Shown here piece by piece: positions 13,463-24,360 of a stretch of 64,000 bases of DNA (position 1 is the stretch's first letter; every line of letters starts with the position of its first letter). This DNA comes from Rhytidiadelphus loreus (taxonomy: Eukaryota > Streptophyta > Bryopsida > Hypnales > Hylocomiaceae), in the NCBI GenBank assembly GCA_947034895.1, contig OX344762.1, forward strand, positions 80,036,981 to 80,100,980. The letters run 5' to 3'. A program made the position numbers and the translations under genes. The notes under the pieces are model-generated. The model saw only the letters and a program-made list of their open reading frames with translations. It made no database searches and was not told the origin of the DNA.

Positions 13463-14040
13463 TCAAGTCATACAACGCCATCGCCCAAAAAAAGAGTGCC
13501 ATAGTCATATACCTTAGTCTTACATCACTATTTTTTCGTATTTATACTATAAAATTGTATACCGCCAACAGTTGGCAAAATCAGTTATATACTATATTCT
13601 TTTTCACATTCTCAACCTTTTTTCATACAAAATTCTTCACACAATCTCAATCACACCACTCTAAAATCTACGTGACATATCCATACACACATAAACACAT
13701 TGTCCACAACAAAAAGAATAATATTAAAAATACACAAAAGCACTCCTTTACTCCAACAAACTTCCAAATGAACACACCAACACCAAAACAAACAAAACAA
13801 ACCCGGCCTCCCAGTCTCATACTATCACAACTCACTCATAACCAAACACATAAATCCACCATTGCCCAAACCTATACCAAAACCTATCTATTCTTACAAC
13901 AAAACAATAAAACCCAGTCCTACATTCCTAACACCTCCCCCCAAAAATATATAAAACCAAACAAAAACACAAAAATCCCCACATCAACATCAAAAAAAAA
14001 TCATCAACCAAATTACAAGCATTACAACTATAATAGACTA

Positions 14041-14100
14041 CTTCCAATGCATTTACTCCTCCTCCTTTGTGGCGATATAAAAACAAATCCGGGACCCATG
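14041..14100 (+). other. 2A-like ribosome-skipping motif in ORF2
   Basis: MHLLLLLCGDIKTNPGP is encoded up to 14097, with GDIKTNPGP at 14071-14097. The known 2A consensus is D-(V/I)-E-x-N-P-G-P after a hydrophobic stretch; here K replaces E and all other key residues match. 2A-like motifs near the N-terminus of ORF2 are known in several non-LTR families, where ribosomes skip the final Gly-Pro bond. Skipping would release a ~110-residue basic, Asn/Thr/Lys-rich leader from the enzyme. Confidence 0.7.
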
Positions 14101-14582
14101 CCCGATATACTCAAGTTGCACCCACCTCCACATAAACACAGAAGTAAAATGTATTTCATAACATGCACAATTAAACTACAACCCGAATACCAGCATTTAG
14201 CAAAAAAAAATTCACCTATAATCAACATCACACATCCTATGCACAATGATACAACGAGAAACTACCCCCATTTATTACAATACATTTATCAAAATCAACA
14301 ACACCCACCACCTCGACTTCTATTTGCACTCATTGTCACACTCAGCCCACAATTAGAAGCATGTGACCAACTACTAATACAAACAACAAACCAAGATTGG
14401 ACCACGATACTACTAGGAAACATGGCCGAACTACAAAATCCGCCAGAAAGACACATCACAACACCACACCCGTATGAATTATTCAAAATATAAACCAAAA
14501 AATAATTGAACCTCCCAAATCCATCTACAAAGAAATTTATAACTTCATTAATCAAACAAACAAACCCTTAAACCTACAAACT

Positions 14583-15677
14583 ATGCTCAATAAATTCCCA
14601 TATTTACCTGAGAACTTACTCATAGAAACATTAAAATGCCATGACACCCTAGAAGAATACTCCCACCCTCCACTTCTCCCCAATATACCCCCATCTCACC
14701 CTACAAACACACAAACTAACAACCCTGATACATGCATCATCACATGGAATGCCGCATCAATCAACACATCTTTACCAAACCTTCAACAACTAATTTCACA
14801 TAATGAAACTACCCCTGCAATAATCATAATCCAAGAAACCAAAATAACTGCAACCAAATCCACAAAGTACATACAAAACTTATTTCCACAATATAAATTA
14901 ATATTTAACAATACACATACATTAACTCGATGTATACAACAAAGAAGACCATATACACCAGGACATGGCGGACTACTAACTTTAATACACAAAAAATATA
15001 CATACCCCGCAAACATCACTAAAATTCCAACTCCTGCGGAATTCTCACAATATCTACAAATTATAAAAATTAATAACCACCCATTACAACCATGGTTAAT
15101 ACTTCACATATACATGCCCTCACACATAGATGATTTACAATTAATACCAAAAATCCAACAAAATATAATCCAACAAATCTCTCTACACCCACAACACATC
15201 CACTTGTTATGTGGCGACTTCAATAGAGACATCGCCCTTATTGGAAGACAAAATGAATTTAACACAACCCTTCCACAAACAGAAGACATAGAATGGCATA
15301 CATTTACAACCAATCTCCAGCTCACTTACATACCTACTAATAGCCCATTTACCAAACAAGGTGATCAAAACTACACCCAAACTAGCCTAATAGACGGGTT
15401 TTACATAAACACATCAATTACCACCCTATACACAGTAACTACAAATCATAACCATAATCTAAACTCAGACCACTCTCCAATAACAATACATATACCACAA
15501 AATACATTAATAGCACGACCCATAATATCAATACAAAATAAAACACCAAGAATCCTAAATCCTATTCCACAAGAAAACATAGAAATATTTAAAACAAATT
15601 TCCTTGAAGAACACGCACTTCAGATAAACGAACTCACCACCACTCTTACAAATACACACTTGTCCCAACACCACTAG
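14583..15677 (+). other. APE-type endonuclease domain of ORF2
   Basis: Recognised by the ordered motifs of apurinic-like endonucleases: WNAAS (14745), QETKI with the metal-binding Glu at 14835, GHGGLLTLI, YMPS, CGDFNRD (Asp 15216, Asn 15222), SLIDGFYIN, and the terminal SDHSP (Asp 15468, His 15471). All catalytic residues are present. The frame ends at an in-frame TAG (15675-15677), after which the same frame continues as linker towards the RT. Confidence 0.88.
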
Positions 15678-16301
15678 CAAACAGCATGCACCTCTCTAGA
15701 CCTCCTTATACAAAACATATCCAATAAACTACTAGAACATTGCAGTGCACCACCAATCCCTCAACTAACAGACCGTACCTTGCAACAAGGTGGATTTTTA
15801 CCAAGAAAACTCCAAAAAAAATGGAAAGCCCACCTCTCTACTTATCATCTAATTAGAAAAGCAATATACATAACAAAGAATACAACAAATTGGACAACAC
15901 ATCCAATATTGGAAGCACTAAAAAACCATACACATGCTCAAATTCCACCACCTACAACACATGCAAACACCCAACACGAATGGATTGAAACATTAGCAAA
16001 ACTAGCAAAAACTGCAAACATACAAGCCCGCAAAATTACCACAAAATACACTCAAGATTGTATTAGAAAAGCAATTTCAAAATATCGACAATTATATGAA
16101 AAAAGTCCTAAATAAATAAATAAATAAGTATTTAAAAATATAAACACACCTCCACTTGATTGCATAAGAGACATACATAACAACCTACTAACCAATCCAG
16201 ATGACATTGCCAATGAAATACATAACCAACAATCAATTAGTAACCGACCAACAGTCCCAACATGTTTTTTACCAGAGCACCCAATACATTGTACATATGC
16301 G
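15678..16301 (+). other. linker between APE and RT domains of ORF2
   Basis: The APE frame continues after the TAG at 15675 with a basic, helical-looking stretch (KLQKKWKAHLSTYHLIRKAI near 15806) until TAA at 16113. That stop lies in a short (TAAA)n/(ATAA)n expansion at 16110-16130. The same frame then leads into the RT domain. Confidence 0.55.
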
Positions 16302-17453
16302 GTGCGACAATATCCATGGCATGACCTAAATGGTTTCATCCTAGATAAACGCGGAACCCCTGAAATCCCTCTACACCACTATTTTAACAAAGAGACATAT
16401 GACATATGTTTAAAGCACTTATCCAATAATAAAACTCCTGGGCCAGACTCAATTCCAAATATAATTTTAAAAAACATGCCAGATTGTTTTCATAATCTAC
16501 TTTTCTTATTTTTTACACAATGCTACAAACAAAAACAAATCCCAGCCTCTTGGAAAACTAGTCTAACTATACTACTCTATAAAAAAGAAGACCCTTCTCA
16601 ACTATCAAACCATAGACCTATTGCTCTTGCAAACACTCTATATAAATTTTTTACTAGTACTTTAACCCTAATCCTCTCTGCCTATGGAGAAAACCACCAA
16701 ATCCTACATGATAGCCAAGAAGGTTTCAGAGTAGAACGTAGTACATCACAACAACTACAACTCCTCATAGCTGCTCTAGAAGATGCCAGATTTACAAATC
16801 AAGACATATATCTATTATATATAGATTTCAAAAATGCATTTGGATCCATAGATCATGCACGCCTCATGGCTATAATGTTAGATCTTGGCTACCCAAAAGA
16901 CACTGTAGCACTAATAGGAAATATTTACTCACACTCATCTACGATATTCATCGGTGACCATTTCGGTAGCACTAAACCAATACCTATTCAAAGAGGTACT
17001 ATCCAAGGCGACACTCTAAGTCCTTACCTCTTTCTTGTCTTTTTAGAACCACTACTTAGATGGCTCCAAAGAGGCAATCATGGGTATAGTTTCGGAACAT
17101 CCAAAATAACTATCAGCTCTGCCGCATATGCAGATGATTTAGCAGCAGCATCCTCCAACCTCCACTCACTTCAAATCCAACTTAATAAACTTGATAAATA
17201 TTGTAAATGGGCCGGAATGGACTTGGGAATACCAAAATGTGCAATCACTGGATGCCCAAATAAATCCAAAACAAAACCCGACACCTTCAAAACTCAAATA
17301 CAAGCTATGAACATTAACTACAGAAACCAACCAATACCAATTCTTCACCAAAATGAACCATATACATACTTAGGTATACAATTAGTACCCTCACTAAAAT
17401 GGAAACTACAAACACACATCACCACTAAAAAACTAATAGATCAATGTATATAG
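16302..17453 (+). other. reverse transcriptase domain of ORF2
   Basis: Classic non-LTR RT motifs in order: NNKTPGPDSIP, SNHRPIAL, LLYIDFKNAFGSIDH, RGTIQGDTLSPYLFLVFLEPLL, AYADDLA with the YADD catalytic box at 17127-17138, and YLGI. The catalytic aspartates are intact. A TAG at 17451 ends the open stretch; the same frame goes on to 17750 (thumb-like region), then shifts near 17708. Confidence 0.92.
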
Positions 17454-19640
17454 CTCACGAATTGCCCAGCCACAATAAAACAAAAAATCAATATGGTTGA
17501 CATCGTAATACGGGCCGGCATAGCTTACAGTTTTTATGCAGTCCCAAACTCCCTACCAACAATAAAAAAACTAGACAAAAAAATCATCGGGATTCAAAAA
17601 ACTATATATGGGCTACCTAAATGTACTACAAACATAATAGCACAACTTCCACATGAACTCTTTGGGCTTGAAGCCTTTTCTCTTAAAATGCATATTTACG
17701 CTATATTAGCGAACAACTTCGAAATGCACTCAATGACCCAGGAAGACTAGGTATCATATATAAAGGACTTATTCACCATATTTTAGCCAAATATGGTGGT
17801 GCAGAAAATATCCCAAGAATCACACAATACGATTGTGTCAGATCACCTACAATACGAATTCTATTTCTACTCAAAAAAGAAGTAGGAATCCACCTCAAGA
17901 ATATAATAGAAAACTTCCAATTACATGCTACAGAACTTGAACAAGAATAGATGACACAATCTAACACCATTCTACCACAACAAAACCACAAACTCTCACT
18001 TAAACTTCTACACAAACTCCTACTACATAACATACACAAAATAAAACATATCACACTTCCGAATGGTACACACTTAATGTCACTTGAAGAGTTTACAATA
18101 TACTATCATTCCCCAACTAACATTGAAAAACGAGCTTTGAATATAGCAGAACAACTTTTCTGTTACCCAAGATGTACACCCGAATACTCAAAACCTTGCC
18201 TACAACATCCAAAAATACGAACTCTCAAAAGCACAATACATATCAGACAATCGGGACTTAACACCATTACCTCCAGACAACTCTCTACACCCTTTACCAA
18301 CACAACCCTCACAACAATACACTCCTCCTCCACACATTCCAAACAATCCACTCAGATTTCCCATATGGAATATATTAGATCATAAAAATAATGTAATAAA
18401 AGACAAGTACAAAATCTCAAAACAGAATACAACATACCTATGTCAATGGGCACCCCACAATAACATAACATACACTAAATGGCTACCACAAAGAGATCTT
18501 TTTCCTTTTAACCACCCCACTGTAATTGAACACAACATCTCTCTACTAAAAAAATATTATACACAACGACAACATAAACACTATACAAACATTATCAGGG
18601 CTAATTTTGTCCATGAACAAACTAGAGATGTAAGATTCATTCCACCCCCAAAAATCATTCCATATACATATATCTCCACTATTGAATGCAACCCTGAAAA
18701 AGACATACTAACAAATACACACACTCTTTTAACACAAAACAAACTAACACATATATACTTGGATACAGGCAAATACCTGATAACAATCCCCACCACTAGG
18801 TTGCAATGGCTATAGAAACAATACCACACATTCATCTATAACACACACGGACTGGTTCTACCTATACAATCATTTGAAACTAAAATTATATGGTTATACC
18901 AACGATACAAATACAAAAAATCCAAAAAAATCCACTACACACACAACAACATACTCTTCCACAAAGCATATTAGACTCACTAACAACAACATTCAACATA
19001 TCCCATTCATATTTTTCTTCACCCATTACATGCTCTACACAGATCACAAAATTCTATTCTCCATATGAAAGGGATAAAATATTTGGATCACTTGGTAAGG
19101 CCTTTGACTACAAATGGAAAGGCATTGGATTTGCACACCCACACAATGAAGAAAGAGCCCAACAAGCACTACATTGGTCTAGACTAGCAGCCAAACATGA
19201 TCAAAACACTATAACTATACTTGTCATACCAGACATAAACTGGTATCAGAATTTCTCCCCTTACACTGGACCATTCAAAGATACACATGTCATTGCCCAT
19301 TTTGCTGCAGATACTATTATATACGAAGATCCTACAATTCCCATAGAAATAAATAAAAAACCTCATATAGAATCTCTTGCAATAAACATTTTCTATATCC
19401 ATCACCATTCACATAGTGTCGGTCCACCTAACCAAATTAACCCTCTCACAACGATTTTTCAGCATATGCAACTATCACAATACTACATACAAACTGCTGC
19501 TCCAACACCAGACAATGTCAAAGTAAATAAAAATTCTAATTGGAACAAACTCACATATAAAATCTATAACAACTCTACAACCACATATATGCCCTCTCTA
19601 CCAACTTATGCAGTCCATTCTCAACTAAAATTCCCATCAC
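17454..19640 (+). other. RT-RNase H connecting region with an unrecognised conserved-looking module
   Basis: The thumb-like segment (17493-17750) is followed by a long broken frame through 17951-18385, 18450-18814 and 18890-19795. The part at about 19040-19400 looks like a folded domain: YSPYERDKIFGSLGKAF, then WKGIGFAHPH..., then TITILVIPDINWYQ. This resembles the layout of Dam-like N6-adenine methyltransferases, where a PPY/PPW-type motif is followed by a helix and a hydrophobic strand, but the catalytic motif is replaced by AHPH. I do not claim enzyme activity. Confidence 0.4.
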
Positions 19641-20090
19641 AATACAGCTACTACACTGATGGATCTTTCATACCACCTAAAAGACATGCAGATGGCCATT
19701 GGATACGAGAAAAAGTGGAATATGGAATCTACAATCCTTCCAAAGAAGAAATACAAATTTCTAAACGCTTACCCGACTTACAAACTAGTTTTTGAGCTGA
19801 ATTAATGGCCATACATAAAACACTTCGACTAATCACCACCAAATATCCAAATGAACTAGGACATATATTCACTGATTGTCTGAACTGCATATATGTACTT
19901 AACACACAACTACAACACCCTATGCTACATCGGAACCATGCAGACAAAACTATATTAGAATCCATGGTGGATATGCTCAAAAAACGAACACAACTCACAA
20001 CAATCCATAAAATTAAAGCTCATGTTAATATTGAAGGAAATGAAAAAGCAGACAAACTTGCTGAAACAGGTACATCAAAAGAATATAAAT
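19641..20090 (+). other. RNase H domain of ORF2
   Basis: Four catalytic positions are seen: Asp in YTDGS (19658), Glu in AELMAIHKTL (19799), Asp in FTDCLN (19874), and the HVNIEGNEKAD signature (His 20021, Asp 20051). An in-frame TGA at 19793 lies just before the Glu and is one C-to-T step from CGA. RNase H removes the RNA strand during element replication. It is found in only some LINE groups, including the I and Dualen/RandI groups. Confidence 0.85.
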
Positions 20091-20440
20091 TTGCCTCAAA
20101 ACCATACGAATTTGCACACACTATGCCTTTCTTCTACCAAAAAGATGAATGGCCGGGACCCTCCCATCGCCCGGATAAAGGCCCTATCAGATGCCTCGAA
20201 ACATATATCAAAAAGCATGATCATGATAAAAATCTAGAAATATTGTCACAGCAATTTCCTAACATTAGCAAATGGACACTTAACCCCGACATAGATAACA
20301 TCATGTCCAATGAATTTTGGTCTAACCCTTACATTACAGACTCACAAAAAACGTGCTTATTGAAACTCCGAACTGGTCAATACATGGGAAATGCAAGAAA
20401 ACAATTATTTTTTGGCATAACCAAATTTCCATCCATTACA

Positions 20441-20497
20441 TGTTCCATATGCAACTCCCAAGATGTTGACACATGGCTCCATGCACTTCTTCAATGT
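20441..20497 (+). other. CCHC zinc knuckle between RNase H and RLE
   Basis: CSIC at 20441-20452, His at 20480 and Cys at 20495 give C-x2-C-x9-H-x4-C. This matches the CCHC motif that precedes the restriction-like nuclease in R2-type elements, though comparable knuckles also occur at the C-terminus of APE-type LINEs. Confidence 0.75.
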
Positions 20498-20699
20498 AAA
20501 CAACAGCACATCCATGCCCTTAGAGTCAAAAGACATAATAAAGCCGTTTGGGAATTGGGAAAACTACTTATATCCACCAAAACAACTAAATACTATACCC
20601 TCATGAACGCAGGCATATTTAATGACAACCCACCAGAAAACACAGTTTCCCAATGGCTTCTCCCTTGTTCTTGTATCCAACAACGATGCCACTGTAACG

Positions 20700-20960
20700 C
20701 CAGACTCAAACCAGATATCTTATGTGTTAAAGGACTCCCCTACCAAAACACCCCATCAACATACCCAGATAACAATCTTACTATTCAATTCATTGAATTC
20801 ACATACACCAATGACAAATTCTCACAAACAACAATAGATAATAAAACGCAAAAATACCAACCACTAATTAATAGCATTATGACTTTAGGTTGGAACGTAG
20901 ATCCACTCATTGTCATTTCAGCAAGTGCTAGAGGAACAACACATGCTCCTTCAATTAAAC
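20700..20960 (+). other. restriction-like endonuclease (RLE) domain of ORF2
   Basis: LKPDIL (Pro-Asp at 20711-20716) is followed by a strand ending IQFIEFTY (Glu at 20795), then K at 20843 and KY at 20852. This PD...(D/E)...K-xx-KY order and spacing are those of the R2/R4-type restriction-like endonuclease, which also lies C-terminal to a CCHC knuckle. A further strand (PLIVISASARG) closes the fold. Together with the APE domain, the element carries two nucleases. The call is by motif only. Confidence 0.65.
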
Positions 20961-21037
20961 TTCTTGAAACCAACTTAAAACTGCCGGAAAATGCTCTGAA
21001 ACACACTTTCAAAACAATCAATACCATTGCTATATAA

Positions 21038-22678
21038 TATGCTGGATCAATCATTCTATACAAAAGAAAATAGAAAACAACCAACCTCTCCCTATAGATT
21101 AAAAAACAAACCTCTGGAACATCCCTGGAACGGGCACTGATCTGATAAAGTCTTTACATTTTGGGAGCCACTACTAGACCAAAAATCCCCAAAAAACCCA
21201 GCACTTAACCTATAACCTCTTGGATAACTGTAGAATTGGAAACCATTTATCCAGCAATTATACCTAAAAACCCAAGCTTTGCTGAAAAAAATATATAACC
21301 CAATCGTTTTCAAATCATTAAAAATTGGAGTATTAAGCTCCAAAGTTCAATCCAAAGCACCTTATCTATATCTCTTAAGTGTAGGACCTAACATCCTTGC
21401 ATATTTATCAACAAGCAAAAGAATGTAGTGTGAGAAATTTGGAATCGGAATTTTTTGTAGCTTGCCAAAAATCCTCCAAGAGTCTATGGACCTCACATGT
21501 GCCCATCCCACAACATGACAAAAAGGAATGTTAAATGAGGTAAACGAGGTGTCTTTAGTCCATAGTGCGTGTTATTGCAATCACAAGGAGTTTAAGAAAA
21601 ACTAACAAAACTTCAAAAACAAAATTACACCCAAACAGCACATCTGTAGAAAACCTGGTTGTTAGCATGAGAAGAAGACGCCATTTTCTGAGTATAACCG
21701 TAAGTTCCCCCACAGCAAGACTTTTCCAGAATCACAGCTCCTTCACAAACAGCTGAAACTCTCGCAGGGTCAGTTCGGTGAAGCACCCCAACAGGTCAAA
21801 CCGAAATTTCAAGCCGGTCTCACTCAATAGCACGTCCAGACAGAACTTTCTTTACGGAAATATGTTAAAAAGCTCCTCACAATGAATTCCAAAACATAGT
21901 TTTGGGCATGTTATAATGTGAACAGTAGAGGTATGACTAGTACTCCCTTCCGTAGTAAGTTTTTCATCTACTTGTAAGATCAACTTACACCTATTATTAA
22001 ATTTGTTGTCATTTTTCCAGCCGTCCATTTGTAGGATCAGTACTTAGAAATGAAAGCTAATTTGTCTGTTGTGCAGGTTTTTAGCTGTCATTTGCAGCTT
22101 CATTCAAGGGAACCTCATAAAGTGCTTAAATGGGGGCTAATTTGAACATAAGATAAAGATTATGTCATCACTTTAGAAAGATTTCGAAAAATCCCATTAA
22201 CTCCACAATGGGAGGGAGGGAGGTATTAATTCTTCCTTTTTCTTTCTATATATTTTTTTCTTTTTTTAAATACTTGTGGCACTTCCTTTATTTTAACAAC
22301 CTTGCGTGAACCATTTACATATAATTTTCTCTACCTCAAAATAGAGTATGAGCTGAAATTTTCATCAAGTATTAAATCTTGAAGTTAAAATCTAGAGAAA
22401 AAAATTAAAAACAAAACAAAAAAACAACAACTGAATCACCTTAAAATTATGGTTACTTGTACTGGTTGCTAGTCACTAAAGTGTCTATTCTCGAAAGGGG
22501 AGAGTAGTTTTGCATCAATGACTATTGATCCATTGGACATTAGTTCATTGTCATTACGAACAGACACTTTATTCACGCCGGTCTTCTCTTCTGAAGATCG
22601 GAGTTTTTATCTATCATCCTATACAGCACATAGTCGCATCCTAGGACTATGCACAGGGAAGTCTTCCCTAAGTAGGCA
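21038..22678. other. LINE 3' end and intergenic DNA
   Basis: The first few hundred bases after the ORF2 stop are presumably the LINE 3' UTR, but no poly(A) or microsatellite end marks its limit. The rest is AT-rich, and no gene was recognised. Confidence 0.45.
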
Positions 22679-22856
22679 CACTACAAGAAAAAGGGGTGTT
22701 TTAAATGTGTTTTAAAGTATAGTCCTAGAGATAAGATATTAAGTAATGACCTTTAGGTAGATTTTTACTGAAAATCTATATAAAGGTCATTGCTTAATAT
22801 CTTAGTTCTAGGACTATACTAAAAAAACACTTAAAACACCCCTTTCTCTTGTAGTG
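22679..22856. mobile_element. CACTA-type MITE, 178 bp
   Basis: The ends are CACTACAAGAAA (22679) and the inverted TCTTGTAGTG (to 22856). The inner arms form long inverted repeats (GGGGTGTTTTAA..., TAGTCCTAGA..., GATATTAAG...). GCA flanks both sides (22676-22678 and 22857-22859), giving the 3-bp target duplication typical of the CACTA superfamily. There is no coding sequence. Confidence 0.93.
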
Positions 22857-23319
22857 GCAGAGGTGTGTCTTGTAGAAATTTTGAAAACGGTCCTTTGTCT
22901 TTTGCAAGTGATGACTAAATAACAACATTGTTGCACCACAATGCCCCCCCCATTACATGTGTTTTGGCTGTTGTGGAGGGCTACGAGTTTCCAACTCAAA
23001 ACCCACCTGAAACCTACTGAAACCCGCTTGCGTTGACTTGGCCAAGCAACTGCCAGGTCAGTCTTTTCGAAAAAAAATAAAAATAAAAAAATAAACTTTG
23101 TTTTTCATTTTAAAGACTTAAATTTTTTATTTTTTATTTTTTTGAAAAAAAAAATCTGACACCAGAGTTCGAGAAGACCAGGGGGGAATGGAGCTGGGAA
23201 CAGGCCCGAAACGGCCCTCCAGCCCCCCCAATCTCATCTAATGCATTGCAAAATTTGGAGCCATTTTGAATTTTGGTACTATTATAGAGGTAGTAGTCAT
23301 TCTTTAGTCAAACCGGACA
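22857..23319. other. intergenic, simple-sequence tracts
   Basis: No gene recognised; A/T homopolymer stretches at 23070-23150. A GC-rich dyad near 22950-23050 and 23160-23230 may be part of another decayed MITE, but no ends could be matched. Confidence 0.35.
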
Positions 23320-24360
23320 TGAAGTCATTCTTGCCCAATCACAAAAGGGACTGATTTCTTGTAGTGATTGCTCACATCTATATATACGTAGAAGGGCTCC
23401 TTCCAATGTGGTGAAATCAAAACAAGAGCCATTACCAGCTTTTGCTTTAATTTCAAAAAGGCTTTATCACACTCAGGAGTCCAAATAGGATTTGTGTCAA
23501 CTTCTAACTTTTTTAGAAGGGCAGTCAAAGGTAAAACAACTTGTGCATAATTTTCAATAAACCGGCTATAATAACTTACATGACTAAGAAATTCCCTTAC
23601 TTAGGTAATAGTAGAGGGAATGGACAATTTAGAAATTTTGGCCACTTTGTTAGGGTCCGTACTTATACCTCTCTTGCTCACTATATGGTCCAATAATTTT
23701 CCATAAGGGACCACAAATTATCATTTGTCCGCATTCAAAGAGATACCAAATTTAAAATTTTTTATCAAAACATTTTTTTTATTGGTGGAAATGTTTTGAC
23801 TTGGTACCAAAAATGCAAAAGTCATCCAAGAAAATCTCTATAAAAATACGGAGAAAATTGTGGAATGCCAAAGTCACCACTCTCTGAAATGTGGTTGCCC
23901 CATTACAAAGGCCAAATAACATAATTTTAGATGCATATATTCCCAAATCAGTGACAAAAGCATTTTTTGCCTGGTCTCCTAGCAATCTGGATTTGGTTGT
24001 ATCTCAAGAAGTCGACAACCTATCCATGAATGAGTAGCATTCATGACCAGCCACCATGTCTAAAATATTGTCAAAAAAAGGCAAGAGAAACCCATTTTCT
24101 TTTGTGACAGCATTAAGCTTCCTAAAATCTTGGCAAATACAAATATGACCGTCTATCTTAGAAATAATATCTCTGGGGCTTACCCACTTGCTATGAGGGG
24201 CTGAGTAAATAAAGCCTATATTAATTAATTTCTATATTTCCTCTTTCACTAACAAGGAGTACTTTGGATTTAGGCAATGAGGTCCCTTTGCCTAATTGGC
24301 CAAGCACCATTCTCTAAATCTATATGGTGCTCATAAATACTTGAGGAAACACCCCGCAAA
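23320..24360 (-). pseudogene. Ty3/gypsy reverse transcriptase-RNase H fragment
   Basis: Read on the minus strand from 24360 downwards, the broken frames give IYEHHIDLENGAWPIRQ, SKWVSPRDIISK, DFRKLNAVTKENGF, FGLCNGATTFQR, then FLDD in place of YxDD. These are followed by IVSKRGISTDPNKVAKIS, VREFLSHVSYYSRFIENY and FLKLKQKL...FYVYIDVS. This order is the polymerase core of Ty3/gypsy elements. Multiple stops and frameshifts separate the pieces, and no gag, protease, integrase or LTR was seen. Confidence 0.85.

Larger units (their letters stand above)
13768..21037 (+). pseudogene. LINE ORF2 polyprotein: 2A-like, APE, RT, unknown module, RNase H, CCHC, RLE
   Basis: The reading frame is reconstructed as 13768-~14485, then a shift to ~14485-~17708, then a shift to ~17708-21037, with a further disturbance near 18820-18900. 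In-frame stops are seen at 15675, 16113, 17451, 17948, 18383, 18814 and 19793. Domains appear in the order listed and are annotated separately. If intact it would be about 2,400 residues, roughly twice a typical plant L1 ORF2, because of ~650 residues between RT and RNase H and a ~400-residue C-terminal part after RNase H. Such proteins nick target DNA and prime reverse transcription on it. The first ATG of the frame after ORF1 is at 13768; the frame is also open upstream and overlaps ORF1. Confidence 0.75.
10040..21350 (+). mobile_element. long non-LTR retrotransposon with APE and RLE nuclease domains (Dualen/RandI-like), decayed
   Basis: The two ORFs at 11783-13462 and 13768-21037 encode, in order, an RRM-like RNA-binding protein, then a polyprotein with 2A-like motif, APE endonuclease, reverse transcriptase, unknown module, RNase H, CCHC knuckle and PD...E...K nuclease. 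The left boundary is placed where AT-rich DNA changes abruptly to GC-rich 5'UTR-like sequence. The right boundary lies somewhere after the ORF2 stop. No target duplication or 3' tail could be identified, so both ends are approximate. At ~10-11 kb it is long even for a LINE. The copy is dead: it has several frameshifts and in-frame stops. Confidence 0.75.

Noticed and set aside
13384..13767. N-terminal extension of LINE ORF2 overlapping ORF1.
   Set aside because: The frame is open mainly because G is scarce. The sequence between 13463 and 13767 reads as low-complexity, and the first plausible ATG after ORF1 is 13768.
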